64,000 nucleotides of DNA, from contig NZ_CP064689.1 in assembly GCF_023100945.1 (NCBI RefSeq), positions 5,748,001-5,812,000 of the forward strand. The letters run 5' to 3'. Origin of the DNA: Bradyrhizobium sp. 200. Lineage in GTDB: Bacteria > Pseudomonadota > Alphaproteobacteria > Rhizobiales > Xanthobacteraceae. Shown here piece after piece: positions 52,056-62,465 of this stretch. The position numbers and the translations under genes were made by a program. Positions within the stretch are counted from its first letter, which is position 1, and each line of letters opens with the position of its first letter. The notes beneath the pieces were generated by a model. That model had not been told where the DNA came from. It made no database searches and was given only the letters and a program-made list of their open reading frames with translations.

Positions 52056-53651
52056 ATGTCGGTACGTCAGAGTTTGCTTGCAGCGGCCACGGCTACGATC
52101 CTTGCCCTGGCATCGGCGCCGGCATCGGCCCAGACCCTTCGCTATGCCAACCAGGGTGACCTCAAAGCGCTGGACCCGCACACGCTGAACGAGAGCACCA
52201 CCCACGCCCATCTCGCACATGTCTTCGAAGGCCTTACCGCTCGCGACAAGGACCTGAAGATCATCCCCGCGCTGGCGGAGAGCTGGGAAACGCCGGAGCC
52301 GACCCGGTGGCGGTTCCACTTGCGCAAGGGCGTGAAATTCCATAACGGCGATCCCTTCACCGCTGACGATGTGGTCTTCTCGGCGGACCGTGTTCGCAAG
52401 AAGGGCTCGAACCTGCAGACCCGCATTCCCGCCGACGCCAAAGTCGTCAAGGTCGACGACTACACGGTGGACTTCATCCTGACCTCGCCCAATCCCATTC
52501 TCAATTCGCAATGGGATACCTGGTACATCATGAGCAAGAAGTGGGCCGAGGCGAACAATTCCGTCGACCCGACGCCCGCCGCGGCAACGACACCGAGCTT
52601 CGCCTCGCTCAATGCCAACGGCACCGGTCCCTTCACGGTCGAAAGCCATCAGCCGGGCGTCAAGACCGTGTACAAGGCCAATCCAAACTGGTGGCGCAAG
52701 CCCGAGCATAATCTGAAGGAAATCATCTTCACGCCGATCGGCTCGGACGCCACGCGCGTCGCCGCCCTGCTCTCGGGCGAAGTCGACGTCATCGAGCCGG
52801 TTCCGATCCAGGATATTTCGCGCGTGGATTCCAGCCCCAACGCCCAGGTGCTGAAGGGACCGGAGCTCCGCACCATCTTCCTCGGCATGGATCAGGTGCG
52901 CGACGAACTGCTCTATTCCAACGTCAAGGGCAAGAACCCGTTCAAGGACGTCAAGGTGCGTGAGGCCTTCTTCAAGGCCGTCGACATCGAACTGATCAAG
53001 ACCCGCGTCATGCGCGGCCTGTCGACGCCCTCGGCGCTGATGATCGCCCCGCAACTGTTCAAGCTGTCCGGTGACTTCACGCGGCCGAAACTCGATCCCG
53101 ACGGCGCCAAGAAGCTTCTGACCGAGGCCGGCTATCCCGATGGGTTCGAAGTCACGATGGACTGCCCGAATGACCGCTACGTCAACGACGCGGCGATCTG
53201 CCAGGCTGTCGTCGGCATGCTGGCCCGCATCGGCGTCAAGGTAACGTTGCTGGCACAGCCCAAGGCGCAGTATTTCGCCAAGGTGCTGAAGCCCGGCGGC
53301 TATCAGACCTCATTCTACCTGCTCGGCTGGACTCCCGGCACGCTCGACTCCCACAACGTGCTGTTCGACATCATGGGCTGCCGCGACGATCCGAAATCCA
53401 GCCGCGGCGAAGCCAATCTCGGCGGCTACTGCAACAAGAAGCTCGATGAATTCACCGACCAGGTGCTGCAGGAATCCGACACGACCAAGCGCGACCTCCT
53501 GATCAAGCAAGCGTACGAAGTCGGCGCCAAGGACTTTGGATATATCCCGCTGCACCAGCAGGCGCTGGCGTGGGGCGTGTCGAAGAAAGTGAAGCTGAGC
53601 CAGCGCGCCGACAATCAGGTCCTGCTGTACTGGGCGACCAAACAGGACTAG
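52056..53651 (+). CDS. Peptide-type ABC transporter binding protein (SBP family 5), system 1
   Basis: Secreted binding protein of 531 aa. The signal peptide MSVRQSLLAAATATILALAS ends at an ASA-Q site, and the mature start TLRYANQGDLKALDPHTLNE is typical. RWRFHLRKGVKFHNGDPFTADDVVFS is the SBP family 5 signature. It binds a peptide or peptide-like ligand for the permeases encoded downstream. A hairpin follows the stop and likely lowers read-through, giving more binding protein than permease. The 42 open codons upstream do not look coding. Confidence 0.93.
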   Translation: MSVRQSLLAAATATILALASAPASAQTLRYANQGDLKALDPHTLNESTTHAHLAHVFEGLTARDKDLKIIPALAESWETPEPTRWRFHLRKGVKFHNGDPFTADDVVFSADRVRKKGSNLQTRIPADAKVVKVDDYTVDFILTSPNPILNSQWDTWYIMSKKWAEANNSVDPTPAAATTPSFASLNANGTGPFTVESHQPGVKTVYKANPNWWRKPEHNLKEIIFTPIGSDATRVAALLSGEVDVIEPVPIQDISRVDSSPNAQVLKGPELRTIFLGMDQVRDELLYSNVKGKNPFKDVKVREAFFKAVDIELIKTRVMRGLSTPSALMIAPQLFKLSGDFTRPKLDPDGAKKLLTEAGYPDGFEVTMDCPNDRYVNDAAICQAVVGMLARIGVKVTLLAQPKAQYFAKVLKPGGYQTSFYLLGWTPGTLDSHNVLFDIMGCRDDPKSSRGEANLGGYCNKKLDEFTDQVLQESDTTKRDLLIKQAYEVGAKDFGYIPLHQQALAWGVSKKVKLSQRADNQVLLYWATKQD

Positions 53652-53666
53652 TCAGGCTTCAACGCC

Positions 53667-53698
53667 AGGTCCCGGCGGCTTCGCGGCTTCCGGGACCT
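53667..53698 (+). terminator. Hairpin between binding protein and permease genes (likely attenuator)
   Basis: AGGTCCCGG and CCGGGACCT form a 9-bp stem with an inner GCGGCTTCGCGG part, 16 nt after the binding-protein stop, followed by TATCTTT. The weak T run suggests partial termination or protection of the upstream transcript end rather than a full stop. Confidence 0.5.
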
Positions 53699-53757
53699 TA
53701 TCTTTCAAGGCGACAGCGACGTCCGCCGCCGCACCGAAAGAGCAGTGAAAGGAATAC

Positions 53758-54738
53758 ATGCTCGCTTTCACTCTTCGCCGCGCTATCCAGGCTATCGGCG
53801 TCATGATCGCGGTCGGCGTCATCGCGTTCTCGATGTTCCGATTCGCCGGCGACCCCGTCAACCAGATCGTCTCATTGGATACGCCTGCCGCCGAGCGCGA
53901 GGCGGTACGCAAGTCGCTCGGCCTCGACGATCCCGTGCCGGTGCAGTTCGCGCGCTACTTCGCCAACGCCGCGCAATTCAAGTTCGGTGTGTCCTACCAG
54001 TTCCGCCAGCCGGTTTCGAACCTGTTGATGGAGCGGATGCCGGCGACGCTGGAGCTGGCCGCCTGCGCCACCGTTTTTGCCATGGTGTTCGGCATCCTGA
54101 TGGGCGTCTATTCGGCGCTGCGGCGTGACACCATTCTCACAAAGTTCTTCCAGGCGGTGTCGCTGATCGGAATCTCGCTGCCGACGTTCCTGATCGGCAT
54201 TCTGCTGATCTATCTGTTCTCGGTGACGCTGGGGTGGCTGCCTTCATTTGGCCGTGGCGACGTGGTGCGGATCGGCTGGTGGACCACCGGCCTCTTGACC
54301 TTTTCCGGCCTCAAGGCGCTGATCATGCCGTCGATCACGCTCGGCCTGTTCCAGATGACCCTGATCATGCGGCTGGTTCGCGCCGAAATGCTCGAAGTGC
54401 TCCGCACCGACTACATCCGCTTCGCCCGCGCCCGCGGCCTGACCACACGCGCCATCCATTTCGGCCACGCGCTGAAGAACACGCTGGTTCCCGTCATCAC
54501 CGTGGCAGGGTTGCAGTTTGGCTCGGTAATTGCATTTGCCATCATTACCGAGACCGTCTTCCAGTGGCCGGGTATGGGATTGTTGTTCGTGCAGGCGGTG
54601 CAAAATGTCGATATCCCGATCATGGCCGCCTACCTGCTGATGGTTTCGCTGATTTTCGTCACCATCAATCTGGTGGTCGATATCCTCTACACCATCGTCG
54701 ATCCGCGCCTGCGTTCGACCATCAGCCGTCCGGCCTAA
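53758..54738 (+). CDS. Peptide-type ABC transporter permease (DppB-like), system 1
   Basis: Permease of 326 aa with six predicted helices, starting MLAFTLRRAIQAIGVMIAVG. The binding-protein-dependent transport loop is MLEVLRTDYIRFARARGLTTRAIHFGHALKNTLVP (EAA-type motif). GAAAGGAA precedes the ATG. It pairs with the DppC-like protein 13 nt downstream. Confidence 0.92.
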   Translation: MLAFTLRRAIQAIGVMIAVGVIAFSMFRFAGDPVNQIVSLDTPAAEREAVRKSLGLDDPVPVQFARYFANAAQFKFGVSYQFRQPVSNLLMERMPATLELAACATVFAMVFGILMGVYSALRRDTILTKFFQAVSLIGISLPTFLIGILLIYLFSVTLGWLPSFGRGDVVRIGWWTTGLLTFSGLKALIMPSITLGLFQMTLIMRLVRAEMLEVLRTDYIRFARARGLTTRAIHFGHALKNTLVPVITVAGLQFGSVIAFAIITETVFQWPGMGLLFVQAVQNVDIPIMAAYLLMVSLIFVTINLVVDILYTIVDPRLRSTISRPA

Positions 54739-54751
54739 AGCGAGACATCCA

Positions 54752-55723
54752 ATGTCCGATGCCGTGGTGCCCCACCGTGCAGAGCCGAACGTCCCGCGGA
54801 CGCATTCAGGCTTGAGTTGGCTGAAACGCGCGCTCGACAGCGATATTTTCTACTCGTTCCGCCGCTCCCGAATGACCATGGTGGCGGCCGCCGTCACCGT
54901 GTTGTTCTTTCTGCTGGCGCTCTTTGCATCGCAGCTCGCGGTACAGAACCCGTTCGATCCGGCCCAACTGCAGTTGATGAATTCGCGGATCTCGCCGCTG
55001 TGGACCGCCGAGGGCCAGAGCCCGTTCCTGCTCGGCACCGACGAACAGGGCCGCGATGTATTTTCAGCCATTCTCTACGGCTTGCGGATCTCGCTCGTGG
55101 TCGGTGTGCTCGGCGTCATCTTTGCCGGCACGCTCGGCATCACGCTTGGCCTGATCGCGGGCTATGTCGGCGGCGCGGTCGACGGCCTGATCATGCGCAT
55201 CGCCGACGTGCAGCTCACCTTCCCTGCGATCCTGATCGCGCTCCTCGTCAACGGCGTCGCCAAGTCCGTGTTCGGCAACCGGCTGGATGCCATGAGTACG
55301 CTGGCGGTGCTGGTGGTCGCGATCGGCCTCAGTTTCTGGGTGCAGTATGCCCGCACCGTGCGCGGCTCGGTCATGGTCGAGAAGAGCAAGGATTATGTCG
55401 CCGCCGCGCAATTGATCGGCCTGCCCGCGCCGAAGATCATGCTGCGGCATGTGCTGCCGAACACGATGGGACCGATCCTGGTGATCGCAACCATCAACCT
55501 CGCGCTCGCCATCATCACCGAGGCGACGCTCTCGTTCCTCGGCGCCGGCATGCCCGACACCATGCCCTCGCTCGGCACCCTGATCCGAATCGGCAACAAT
55601 TATTTGTTCGCTGGCGAATGGTGGATCGTCGCCTTCCCCGGCATCGCACTGGCGGGACTGATCCTCTCCATCAACCTGCTCGGCGACTGGCTGCGCGACG
55701 CGCTCAATCCAAAACTCCGATGA
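54752..55723 (+). CDS. Peptide-type ABC transporter permease (DppC-like), system 1
   Basis: Permease of 323 aa with a cytosolic N terminus, then helices such as MVAAAVTVLFFLLALFAS. FLLGTDEQGRDVFSAILYGLRISL is the DppC N-terminal domain hallmark, and EKSKDYVAAAQLIGLPAPKIMLRHVLPN the ATPase-contact loop. Its stop overlaps the next start by ATGA. Confidence 0.93.
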   Translation: MSDAVVPHRAEPNVPRTHSGLSWLKRALDSDIFYSFRRSRMTMVAAAVTVLFFLLALFASQLAVQNPFDPAQLQLMNSRISPLWTAEGQSPFLLGTDEQGRDVFSAILYGLRISLVVGVLGVIFAGTLGITLGLIAGYVGGAVDGLIMRIADVQLTFPAILIALLVNGVAKSVFGNRLDAMSTLAVLVVAIGLSFWVQYARTVRGSVMVEKSKDYVAAAQLIGLPAPKIMLRHVLPNTMGPILVIATINLALAIITEATLSFLGAGMPDTMPSLGTLIRIGNNYLFAGEWWIVAFPGIALAGLILSINLLGDWLRDALNPKLR

Positions 55724-56718
55724 CCGCTCCTGTCCTTTCCGTGCGTAACCTCGAGGTGGAATTCCTCACCCGCCGCAGCACGCTGCGCGCGATCAACGGC
55801 GTATCCTTCGACATCGCCAAGGGCGAAGTGCTCGGCGTGGTCGGCGAATCCGGCGCCGGCAAATCGGTCACGGGCCTCGCCGTGATCGGACTGATCGATC
55901 CGCCCGGCCGCATCGCGGGCGGCGAGATCTATCTGTCGGGGACGCGCATCGACCATCTGCCGCCGGAAGAAATCCGCCGCATCCGGGGAAAGCGGATCGG
56001 CATGATCTTTCAGGATCCACTGACCAGCCTCAACCCGCTGTACCGGATCGGCGACCAGATCGTCGAGACGATCCGGACCCACCTGAATCTGTCGGAGACC
56101 GCGGCGCGCAAGCGCGCCATCGATCTGCTGGCCGAGGTCGGAATCCCCGCGCCGGAAAAGCGCATCGACGCCTATCCGCACGAATTCTCCGGCGGCATGC
56201 GCCAGCGCGTCGTGATCGCGCTTGCAATCTGCGCCGAGCCGGAACTGATCATCGCCGACGAGCCGACCACCGCGCTCGACGTCTCCGTGCAGGCGCAGAT
56301 CATTTCGCTCATCAAGCGTCTCGGGCGCGATCACGGCACGGCAGTGATGCTGGTCACCCACGACATGGGCGTGATCGCCGAGACCTCCGACCGGGTCGCG
56401 GTGATGTATTCAGGGCGGATCGCCGAGATCGGCCCGGTGCAAGACGTGGTGCAGAACCCGCTGCACCCCTATGCCAAGGGATTGATGGGCGCGATCCCGA
56501 CGCTCGCGGGCGAAGACAAGCGGCTGGTGCAGATTCCCGGCTCGATGCCGCGGCTGTCGGCGATCCCGCCGGGCTGCTCGTTCAACCCGCGCTGCGCCTT
56601 CGCGTTCGACCGCTGCCGCGTCGAACGGCCGGAGCCGCTCAAGCAGGGCTCGCATGCGGTGGCCTGCCATCTCTACGACACCGCGCCGAACGAAGCCGCG
56701 AAGGAGACCGCGGCATGA
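55720..56718 (+). CDS. Peptide-type ABC transporter ATPase (DppD-like), system 1
   Basis: ATPase of 332 aa. Walker [10 protein letters not shown], signature [13 protein letters not shown], Walker [13 protein letters not shown]. The oligopeptide-transporter C-terminal domain carries [17 protein letters not shown], cysteine-rich as in DppD proteins. The frame is open far upstream, but the ATGA overlap with the permease fixes the start. It overlaps the DppF-like gene by 4 nt. Confidence 0.94.
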   Translation: MTAPVLSVRNLEVEFLTRRSTLRAINGVSFDIAKGEVLGVVGESGAGKSVTGLAVIGLIDPPGRIAGGEIYLSGTRIDHLPPEEIRRIRGKRIGMIFQDPLTSLNPLYRIGDQIVETIRTHLNLSETAARKRAIDLLAEVGIPAPEKRIDAYPHEFSGGMRQRVVIALAICAEPELIIADEPTTALDVSVQAQIISLIKRLGRDHGTAVMLVTHDMGVIAETSDRVAVMYSGRIAEIGPVQDVVQNPLHPYAKGLMGAIPTLAGEDKRLVQIPGSMPRLSAIPPGCSFNPRCAFAFDRCRVERPEPLKQGSHAVACHLYDTAPNEAAKETAA

Positions 56719-57713
56719 CGGCCTCCTTTGTCGATGTAAGAAATCTGCGCCGCGTCTTCGACGTCTCGAAACCGTGGCTCAACCGCGTGCTGGAAGGCGG
56801 CCATCTCGAATTCCTGAAAGCCGTCGACGGCGTGACCTTCGATATCAGGAAGGGCGAAACCTTCGCGCTCGTCGGCGAGTCCGGTTCGGGCAAGACCACA
56901 GTGGCGCGGATGGTGGTGGGATTGCTGCCGCCGAGCTCGGGCGAGGTCATGATCGACGGCGTGTCGATGACCAACGCCAGGCAGGCGCAGGCGCGGCAGC
57001 GGCTGCGCCGCCGCATCCAGATGATTTTTCAGGATCCCTATGCGAGCCTCAATCCGCGTTTTCGGGTCGATGCCATCGTCTCCGAACCGATCCGCGCCTT
57101 CGACCTGATCCAGGGCGAGCGCGATATCCGCTCGCGCGTCGGTGAACTTCTGAATCTCGTGGGACTGCATCCCGACGACGGACTGAAATACCCGCATGAA
57201 TTCTCCGGCGGCCAGCGCCAGCGCATCGCGATTGCGCGCGCGCTGGCCTCGGAGGCCGAATTCATCGTCTGCGACGAGCCGACCTCGGCGCTGGACGTTT
57301 CCGTGCAGGCGCAGATCCTCAACCTGATGCGAGACCTGCAGGACAAGTTCGGGCTGACCTATCTCTTCATCAGCCATAACCTCGCTGTGGTCCGCCACAT
57401 GGCGACCCGGATCGGCGTGATGTATCTCGGCCGCATTGTCGAGATTGCGGAAGGGCGCGAGCTGTTCGCCAATCCCAAAATGCCCTACACCAAGATGCTG
57501 CTGGGCGCGGTTCCGGATCTGGCGATGTCCGGCCGCCAGCGGATTCCGGTCAAGGGCGAAATCCCCAATCCGATCGATCCACCGCCCGGCTGCGCCTTCA
57601 ATCCGCGCTGCCCGCTGGCGTTCGATCTCTGCCGGAAGGAGGCGCCCGCCCTGATCGACGGCGTCGCCTGCCATGCCGTCAACCATCCGGTTGAGACCGC
57701 CGCCTTGGCATGA
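56715..57713 (+). CDS. Peptide-type ABC transporter ATPase (DppF-like), system 1
   Basis: ATPase of 332 aa. Walker A GESGSGKTTVARM, signature SGGQRQRIAIARAL, Walker B FIVCDEPTSALDVSVQ, and the C-terminal PPGCAFNPRCPLAFDLC. With the DppD-like protein it completes the first transporter (binding protein, two permeases, two ATPases). A gamma-glutamyltransferase-family gene follows after 103 nt. Confidence 0.94.
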   Translation: MTASFVDVRNLRRVFDVSKPWLNRVLEGGHLEFLKAVDGVTFDIRKGETFALVGESGSGKTTVARMVVGLLPPSSGEVMIDGVSMTNARQAQARQRLRRRIQMIFQDPYASLNPRFRVDAIVSEPIRAFDLIQGERDIRSRVGELLNLVGLHPDDGLKYPHEFSGGQRQRIAIARALASEAEFIVCDEPTSALDVSVQAQILNLMRDLQDKFGLTYLFISHNLAVVRHMATRIGVMYLGRIVEIAEGRELFANPKMPYTKMLLGAVPDLAMSGRQRIPVKGEIPNPIDPPPGCAFNPRCPLAFDLCRKEAPALIDGVACHAVNHPVETAALA

Positions 57714-57816
57714 TCACGGAGATGGGTGCAATGCGTGGCATCCCAGCGGTTGGCATCCAGCCTCACCTGTGGTCAAGTGCGCGCGCAGCGCGATACCAGC
57801 ACGGCATTGGACTCCC

Positions 57817-59622
57817 ATGAGCAACATCAATCCCGATCCGTTCACCACCCGGCCGGAAATCGAAGGCACCTTCGGTGTCGTGACCTCGACGCACTGGATC
57901 GCCACCGCCGTCGGCATGGGTATCCTGGAAAAAGGCGGCAACGCCTTCGACGCCGGCGTGGCCACGGCCTTCACCCTGCAGGTGGTGGAGCCGCACCTGA
58001 ACGGTCCCGGCGGCGACGTGCCGATCATTGTCCACGACACCAGACGCGGCCGGACCGAGGTGATCTGCGGCCAGGGCCCCGCGCCTGCGAAGGCCACCAT
58101 CGAGCATTACAAGAGCGAAGGCCTGGAGATGGTGCCCGGCACGGGACTCCTCGCCGCCTGCGTGCCCGGCACGTTCGAATCCTGGATGCTGCTGCTGCGC
58201 GACTACGGCACGATGCGGCTGCGCGACGTGCTGGAGCCCGCGATTGCCTATGCCCGCGACGGCTATCCGCTGGTCGAGCGCGCGTCCGCAACCATCCAGG
58301 TCGTCGAGCAATTGTTCCGCAAGCACTGGACGACATCGGCCGCGGTATATCTGCCGAACAACGAGGTGCCGAGGCCAGGCACGCTCTTCACCAACAAGCA
58401 GCTCTCCGAAACCTACACCCGTATCCTCAAGGAGGCCGAAAGCGCCGGCTCCGACCGCGTCGCGCAGATCGAGCGCGCGCGAAAGTCCTGGTCACAGGGC
58501 TTTGTGGCGGAAGCGATCGACAAGTTCTGCCGCACGCAGGAAGTGATGGACGTCTCTGGCTCGCCGCATCGCGGCGTGCTTTCCGCGGACGACATGGCGC
58601 GCTGGCAACCGACCGTCGAGGCGCCGCTCACTTACGACTATGGCCGCTACACCGTCTGCAAGCCCGGCGTCTGGAGCCAGGGCCCTGTGATGCTGCAGCA
58701 GCTCGCGCTGCTGAAAGGCTTTGAGCTCGACGGGCTCGATCCCGCCGGTCCGGAATTCATCCATCTGCAGATCGAGTGCGCGAAACTCGCCTTCGCCGAT
58801 CGCGAAAAGTTTTATGGCGACCCCAATTTCACCGACATTCCGATCGCGACCCTGCTGTCGGACGCCTACAATGACGAGCGTCGCAAATTGATTTCGAGGG
58901 ACAAGGCCTCGCTCGATTTCTTGCCTGGCTCGGTGGAGGGCTTCGGTTCAGTCGTAAAGCTGCGCCGCGCCGAAGGCCATCGCGAGGCGGTTGGCGCCAT
59001 GGGCGCGGGCGAGCCGACTGTCGGCCGCTTCGGCGAGGTGCGCGGCGACACGGTGCATTTCGACATCATCGACCAGGCCGGCAACATGGTTTCGGCGACG
59101 CCGTCCGGCGGCTGGCTGCAATCCTCGCCGGTCATTCCCGAACTCGGCTTCTGCCTCGGCAGCCGCGCGCAGATGTTCTGGCTGGAGGAAGACCACCCGG
59201 CGGCGCTTGCGCCCGGAAAACGCCCGCGCACCACGCTCTCGCCCACCATGTGCTATCGCGACGGCGAGCCGTACATGGCCTGGGGCTCACCGGGCGGTGA
59301 CCAGCAGGATCAATGGACCACGCAGTTCTTCCTGCGGCACGTCCACGCCAAACTGAACCTGCAGGAAGCGATCGACGCGCCGGCGTGGCACTCCGAACAT
59401 TTCCCGATCTCGTTCTGGCCGCGCACCGCGCGCCCCGGTGTGCTCGTGGTCGAGAACCGCGTGCCGAAGGCGACCGTCGATACGCTGAAGGGCCGCGGCC
59501 ATGTCGTCGAGATTGGCCCCGACTGGTCGGAAGGCCGCCTCACCGCAGCCTCCAAGGTTGGCCGTCGCCGCCGCGCCGCCGCCAATCCCAGGGGCATGCA
59601 GGGCTACGCGGCGGGACGATAG
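57817..59622 (+). CDS. Gamma-glutamyltransferase-family enzyme, no signal peptide
   Basis: Ntn-hydrolase of 601 aa. GVVTSTHWIATAVGMGILEKGGNAFDAGVATAFTLQVVEPHLNGPGGD is the conserved start of the family. The autoprocessing nucleophile is probably Thr412 in GDTVHFDIID, and the substrate loop reads SATPSGGWLQSSPV and SPGGDQQDQW, somewhat unlike the classical SxTxTxNxxFG. There is no N-terminal signal, so unlike E. coli Ggt it should be cytosolic. It would cleave gamma-glutamyl or similar amides after import by the flanking transporters. Some relatives act as cephalosporin acylases, so the substrate is not certain. Confidence 0.88.
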   Translation: MSNINPDPFTTRPEIEGTFGVVTSTHWIATAVGMGILEKGGNAFDAGVATAFTLQVVEPHLNGPGGDVPIIVHDTRRGRTEVICGQGPAPAKATIEHYKSEGLEMVPGTGLLAACVPGTFESWMLLLRDYGTMRLRDVLEPAIAYARDGYPLVERASATIQVVEQLFRKHWTTSAAVYLPNNEVPRPGTLFTNKQLSETYTRILKEAESAGSDRVAQIERARKSWSQGFVAEAIDKFCRTQEVMDVSGSPHRGVLSADDMARWQPTVEAPLTYDYGRYTVCKPGVWSQGPVMLQQLALLKGFELDGLDPAGPEFIHLQIECAKLAFADREKFYGDPNFTDIPIATLLSDAYNDERRKLISRDKASLDFLPGSVEGFGSVVKLRRAEGHREAVGAMGAGEPTVGRFGEVRGDTVHFDIIDQAGNMVSATPSGGWLQSSPVIPELGFCLGSRAQMFWLEEDHPAALAPGKRPRTTLSPTMCYRDGEPYMAWGSPGGDQQDQWTTQFFLRHVHAKLNLQEAIDAPAWHSEHFPISFWPRTARPGVLVVENRVPKATVDTLKGRGHVVEIGPDWSEGRLTAASKVGRRRRAAANPRGMQGYAAGR

Positions 59623-59638
59623 TTAGAGAAGAGACAAG

Positions 59639-60345
59639 ATGACCTGGTCGATCATCGCCCGCGATCCCTCAACCGGCCAAATCGGCATCGCCGTCGCGAC
59701 GCGGTTTTTCGCGGTCGGCGCGCGCGTGCCGCACATCGCACCCGGTATCGGCGGCGTCGCGACGCAGGCGCTGGTCAATCCCTATTACGGCATCGACGGC
59801 GTAAAACTGTTGCGCGAAGGACGCGAGCCGCGCGAGGTGATGGAGACGCTGATTGCAGCGGACGACGGCCGCGAGGCCCGGCAGCTTCATGTCATGGATA
59901 TCAAGGGCCGGATCGCCGCCCATACCGGCGCCGAATGCGTCGACTGGTGCGGACATATTCAGGGCGACGGCTTTTCGCTTGCCGGCAACATGCTGGCCGG
60001 CGCCGCCGTGCTCGACGATACCGCGAAGGCTTATGCCGCCAATGCCAGCCTGCCCTTTGCGCAGCGGCTGATCGCGGCGATGAAGGCCGGCGAAGCCGCC
60101 GGCGGCGACAAGCGCGGCAAGCAGTCCGCAGCGCTGCTGATCCAGGGCGAGGAGGAACGGTCCGATCTCGACCTGCGCGTCGACGACCATGCCGATCCGC
60201 TCGCCGAACTCGAGCGGCTGGAACAGGTGAGCCGCGAGCGCTGGGTGCATTTCCGCCCCTTCCTGCCGACGCGGAAGAACCCGGCCGGGATCACCGACCG
60301 CACGATCATCGATGCGCGCATCGAAGCGGCGACGGCGGACAAGGC

Positions 60346-60349
<4 letters not shown>
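59639..60349 (+). CDS. DUF1028-family Ntn-hydrolase-like protein
   Basis: Protein of 236 aa opening MTWSIIARDPSTGQIGIAVATRFFAVGARVPH, the DUF1028 signature, with VATQALVNPYYG and FSLAGNMLAGAAVLDDTAKAY further on. The family has an Ntn-hydrolase-like fold and is often found with peptide transporters and GGT-like genes, suggesting a peptidase or amidase role not yet shown. It begins 16 nt after the GGT-like stop and overlaps the next ATPase by ATGA. Confidence 0.88.
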
Positions 60350-61331
<982 letters not shown>

Positions 61332-61335
<4 letters not shown>

Positions 61336-62441
61336 CCGCCCTTCTCGAAGTCGACGGCCTGGTGAAGCATTTCGTCGCCGCGCGGTCGGTATTCGGAACG
61401 CCTACCGCCCACATCAAGGCGGTCGATGGCGTCAGCTTCACTGTCGAGGCCGGTAAGACGCTGGCGCTGGTCGGCGAATCCGGCTGCGGAAAATCCACCG
61501 TGAGCCGGCTGGTGCTGCGGCTGATCGAGCCGGATAAGGGGCTCGTGCGCTTCGAAGGCCGCGACCTCGGCGCGCTGAACGCCAACGCGCTGCGCGCCTT
61601 CCGCCGCGACGCGCAGATCATTTTCCAGGACCCCTATGCGTCCCTGAACCCGCGGATGACCGTGAGCCAGATCCTCACCGAGCCCTTAGCGCTGCACGAT
61701 CTGGTGCCGGCCGCGCGCCGGCGCGCGCGGGTTGAAGAACTGCTGCGGCTGGTCGGACTTGAACCGCGCTTTGCCCGCCGCTATCCGCATGAGTTTTCCG
61801 GCGGCCAGCGCCAGCGCATCGCGATTGCGCGGGCGCTGGCGGTGGAGCCGAAACTGATCATCTGCGACGAGCCGGTATCCGCGCTCGACGTCTCGATCCG
61901 TTCGCAGATCCTCAATTTGTTGCGCGACCTGCAGGACCGGCTGGGCCTTGCATACATCTTCGTCAGCCACGATCTCGCCGTCGTAAAGCACATCGCCGAC
62001 CGCGTCGCGGTGATGAATCTCGGCGGCATCGTCGAGACCGCGGATGCCGAGGCGCTGTTCAGCGCGCCGCGCCACCCTTACAGCCGCGCATTGTTGTCGG
62101 CCATTCCGGTGCCCAAGCCGCAGGCCAAGCGCAGCCGCATCGTGCTGGAGGGCGAGATGCCGAGCGCGCTCAATCCGCCCGCCGGCTGCCGCTTCCATAC
62201 CCGCTGTCCCTACGTCATCGCGCGCTGCCGCACCGACATTCCGCCGCTGCTTGCCGACGGAACGGGACATGCCACCGCCTGTCACCGCACCGCGGAATTG
62301 CCGGCGCCCGAGAATATCGTTCCCGCCGACGGCGGCTTTTCGCCAGTGCTGGAAAAATTGGTCGCCGCCTTCAGCGGTGGCACGGAAGGTGCAGGCAGCG
62401 CCGGGGTTAATATATCAGGGACCCGGCCAACAGTGGTGTAA
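61332..62441 (+). CDS. Peptide-type ABC transporter ATPase (DppF-like), system 2
   Basis: ATPase of 369 aa. Walker A GESGCGKSTVSRL, signature SGGQRQRIAIARAL, Walker B LIICDEPVSALDVSIRSQIL, C-terminal PAGCRFHTRCPYVIARC. It carries about 40 extra C-terminal residues beyond the usual end. The 4-nt overlap with its partner indicates coupled translation, and the binding-protein gene follows after 24 nt. Confidence 0.93.
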
Positions 62442-62465
62442 TCGTTGATTAAGGGGATGGCAGCA

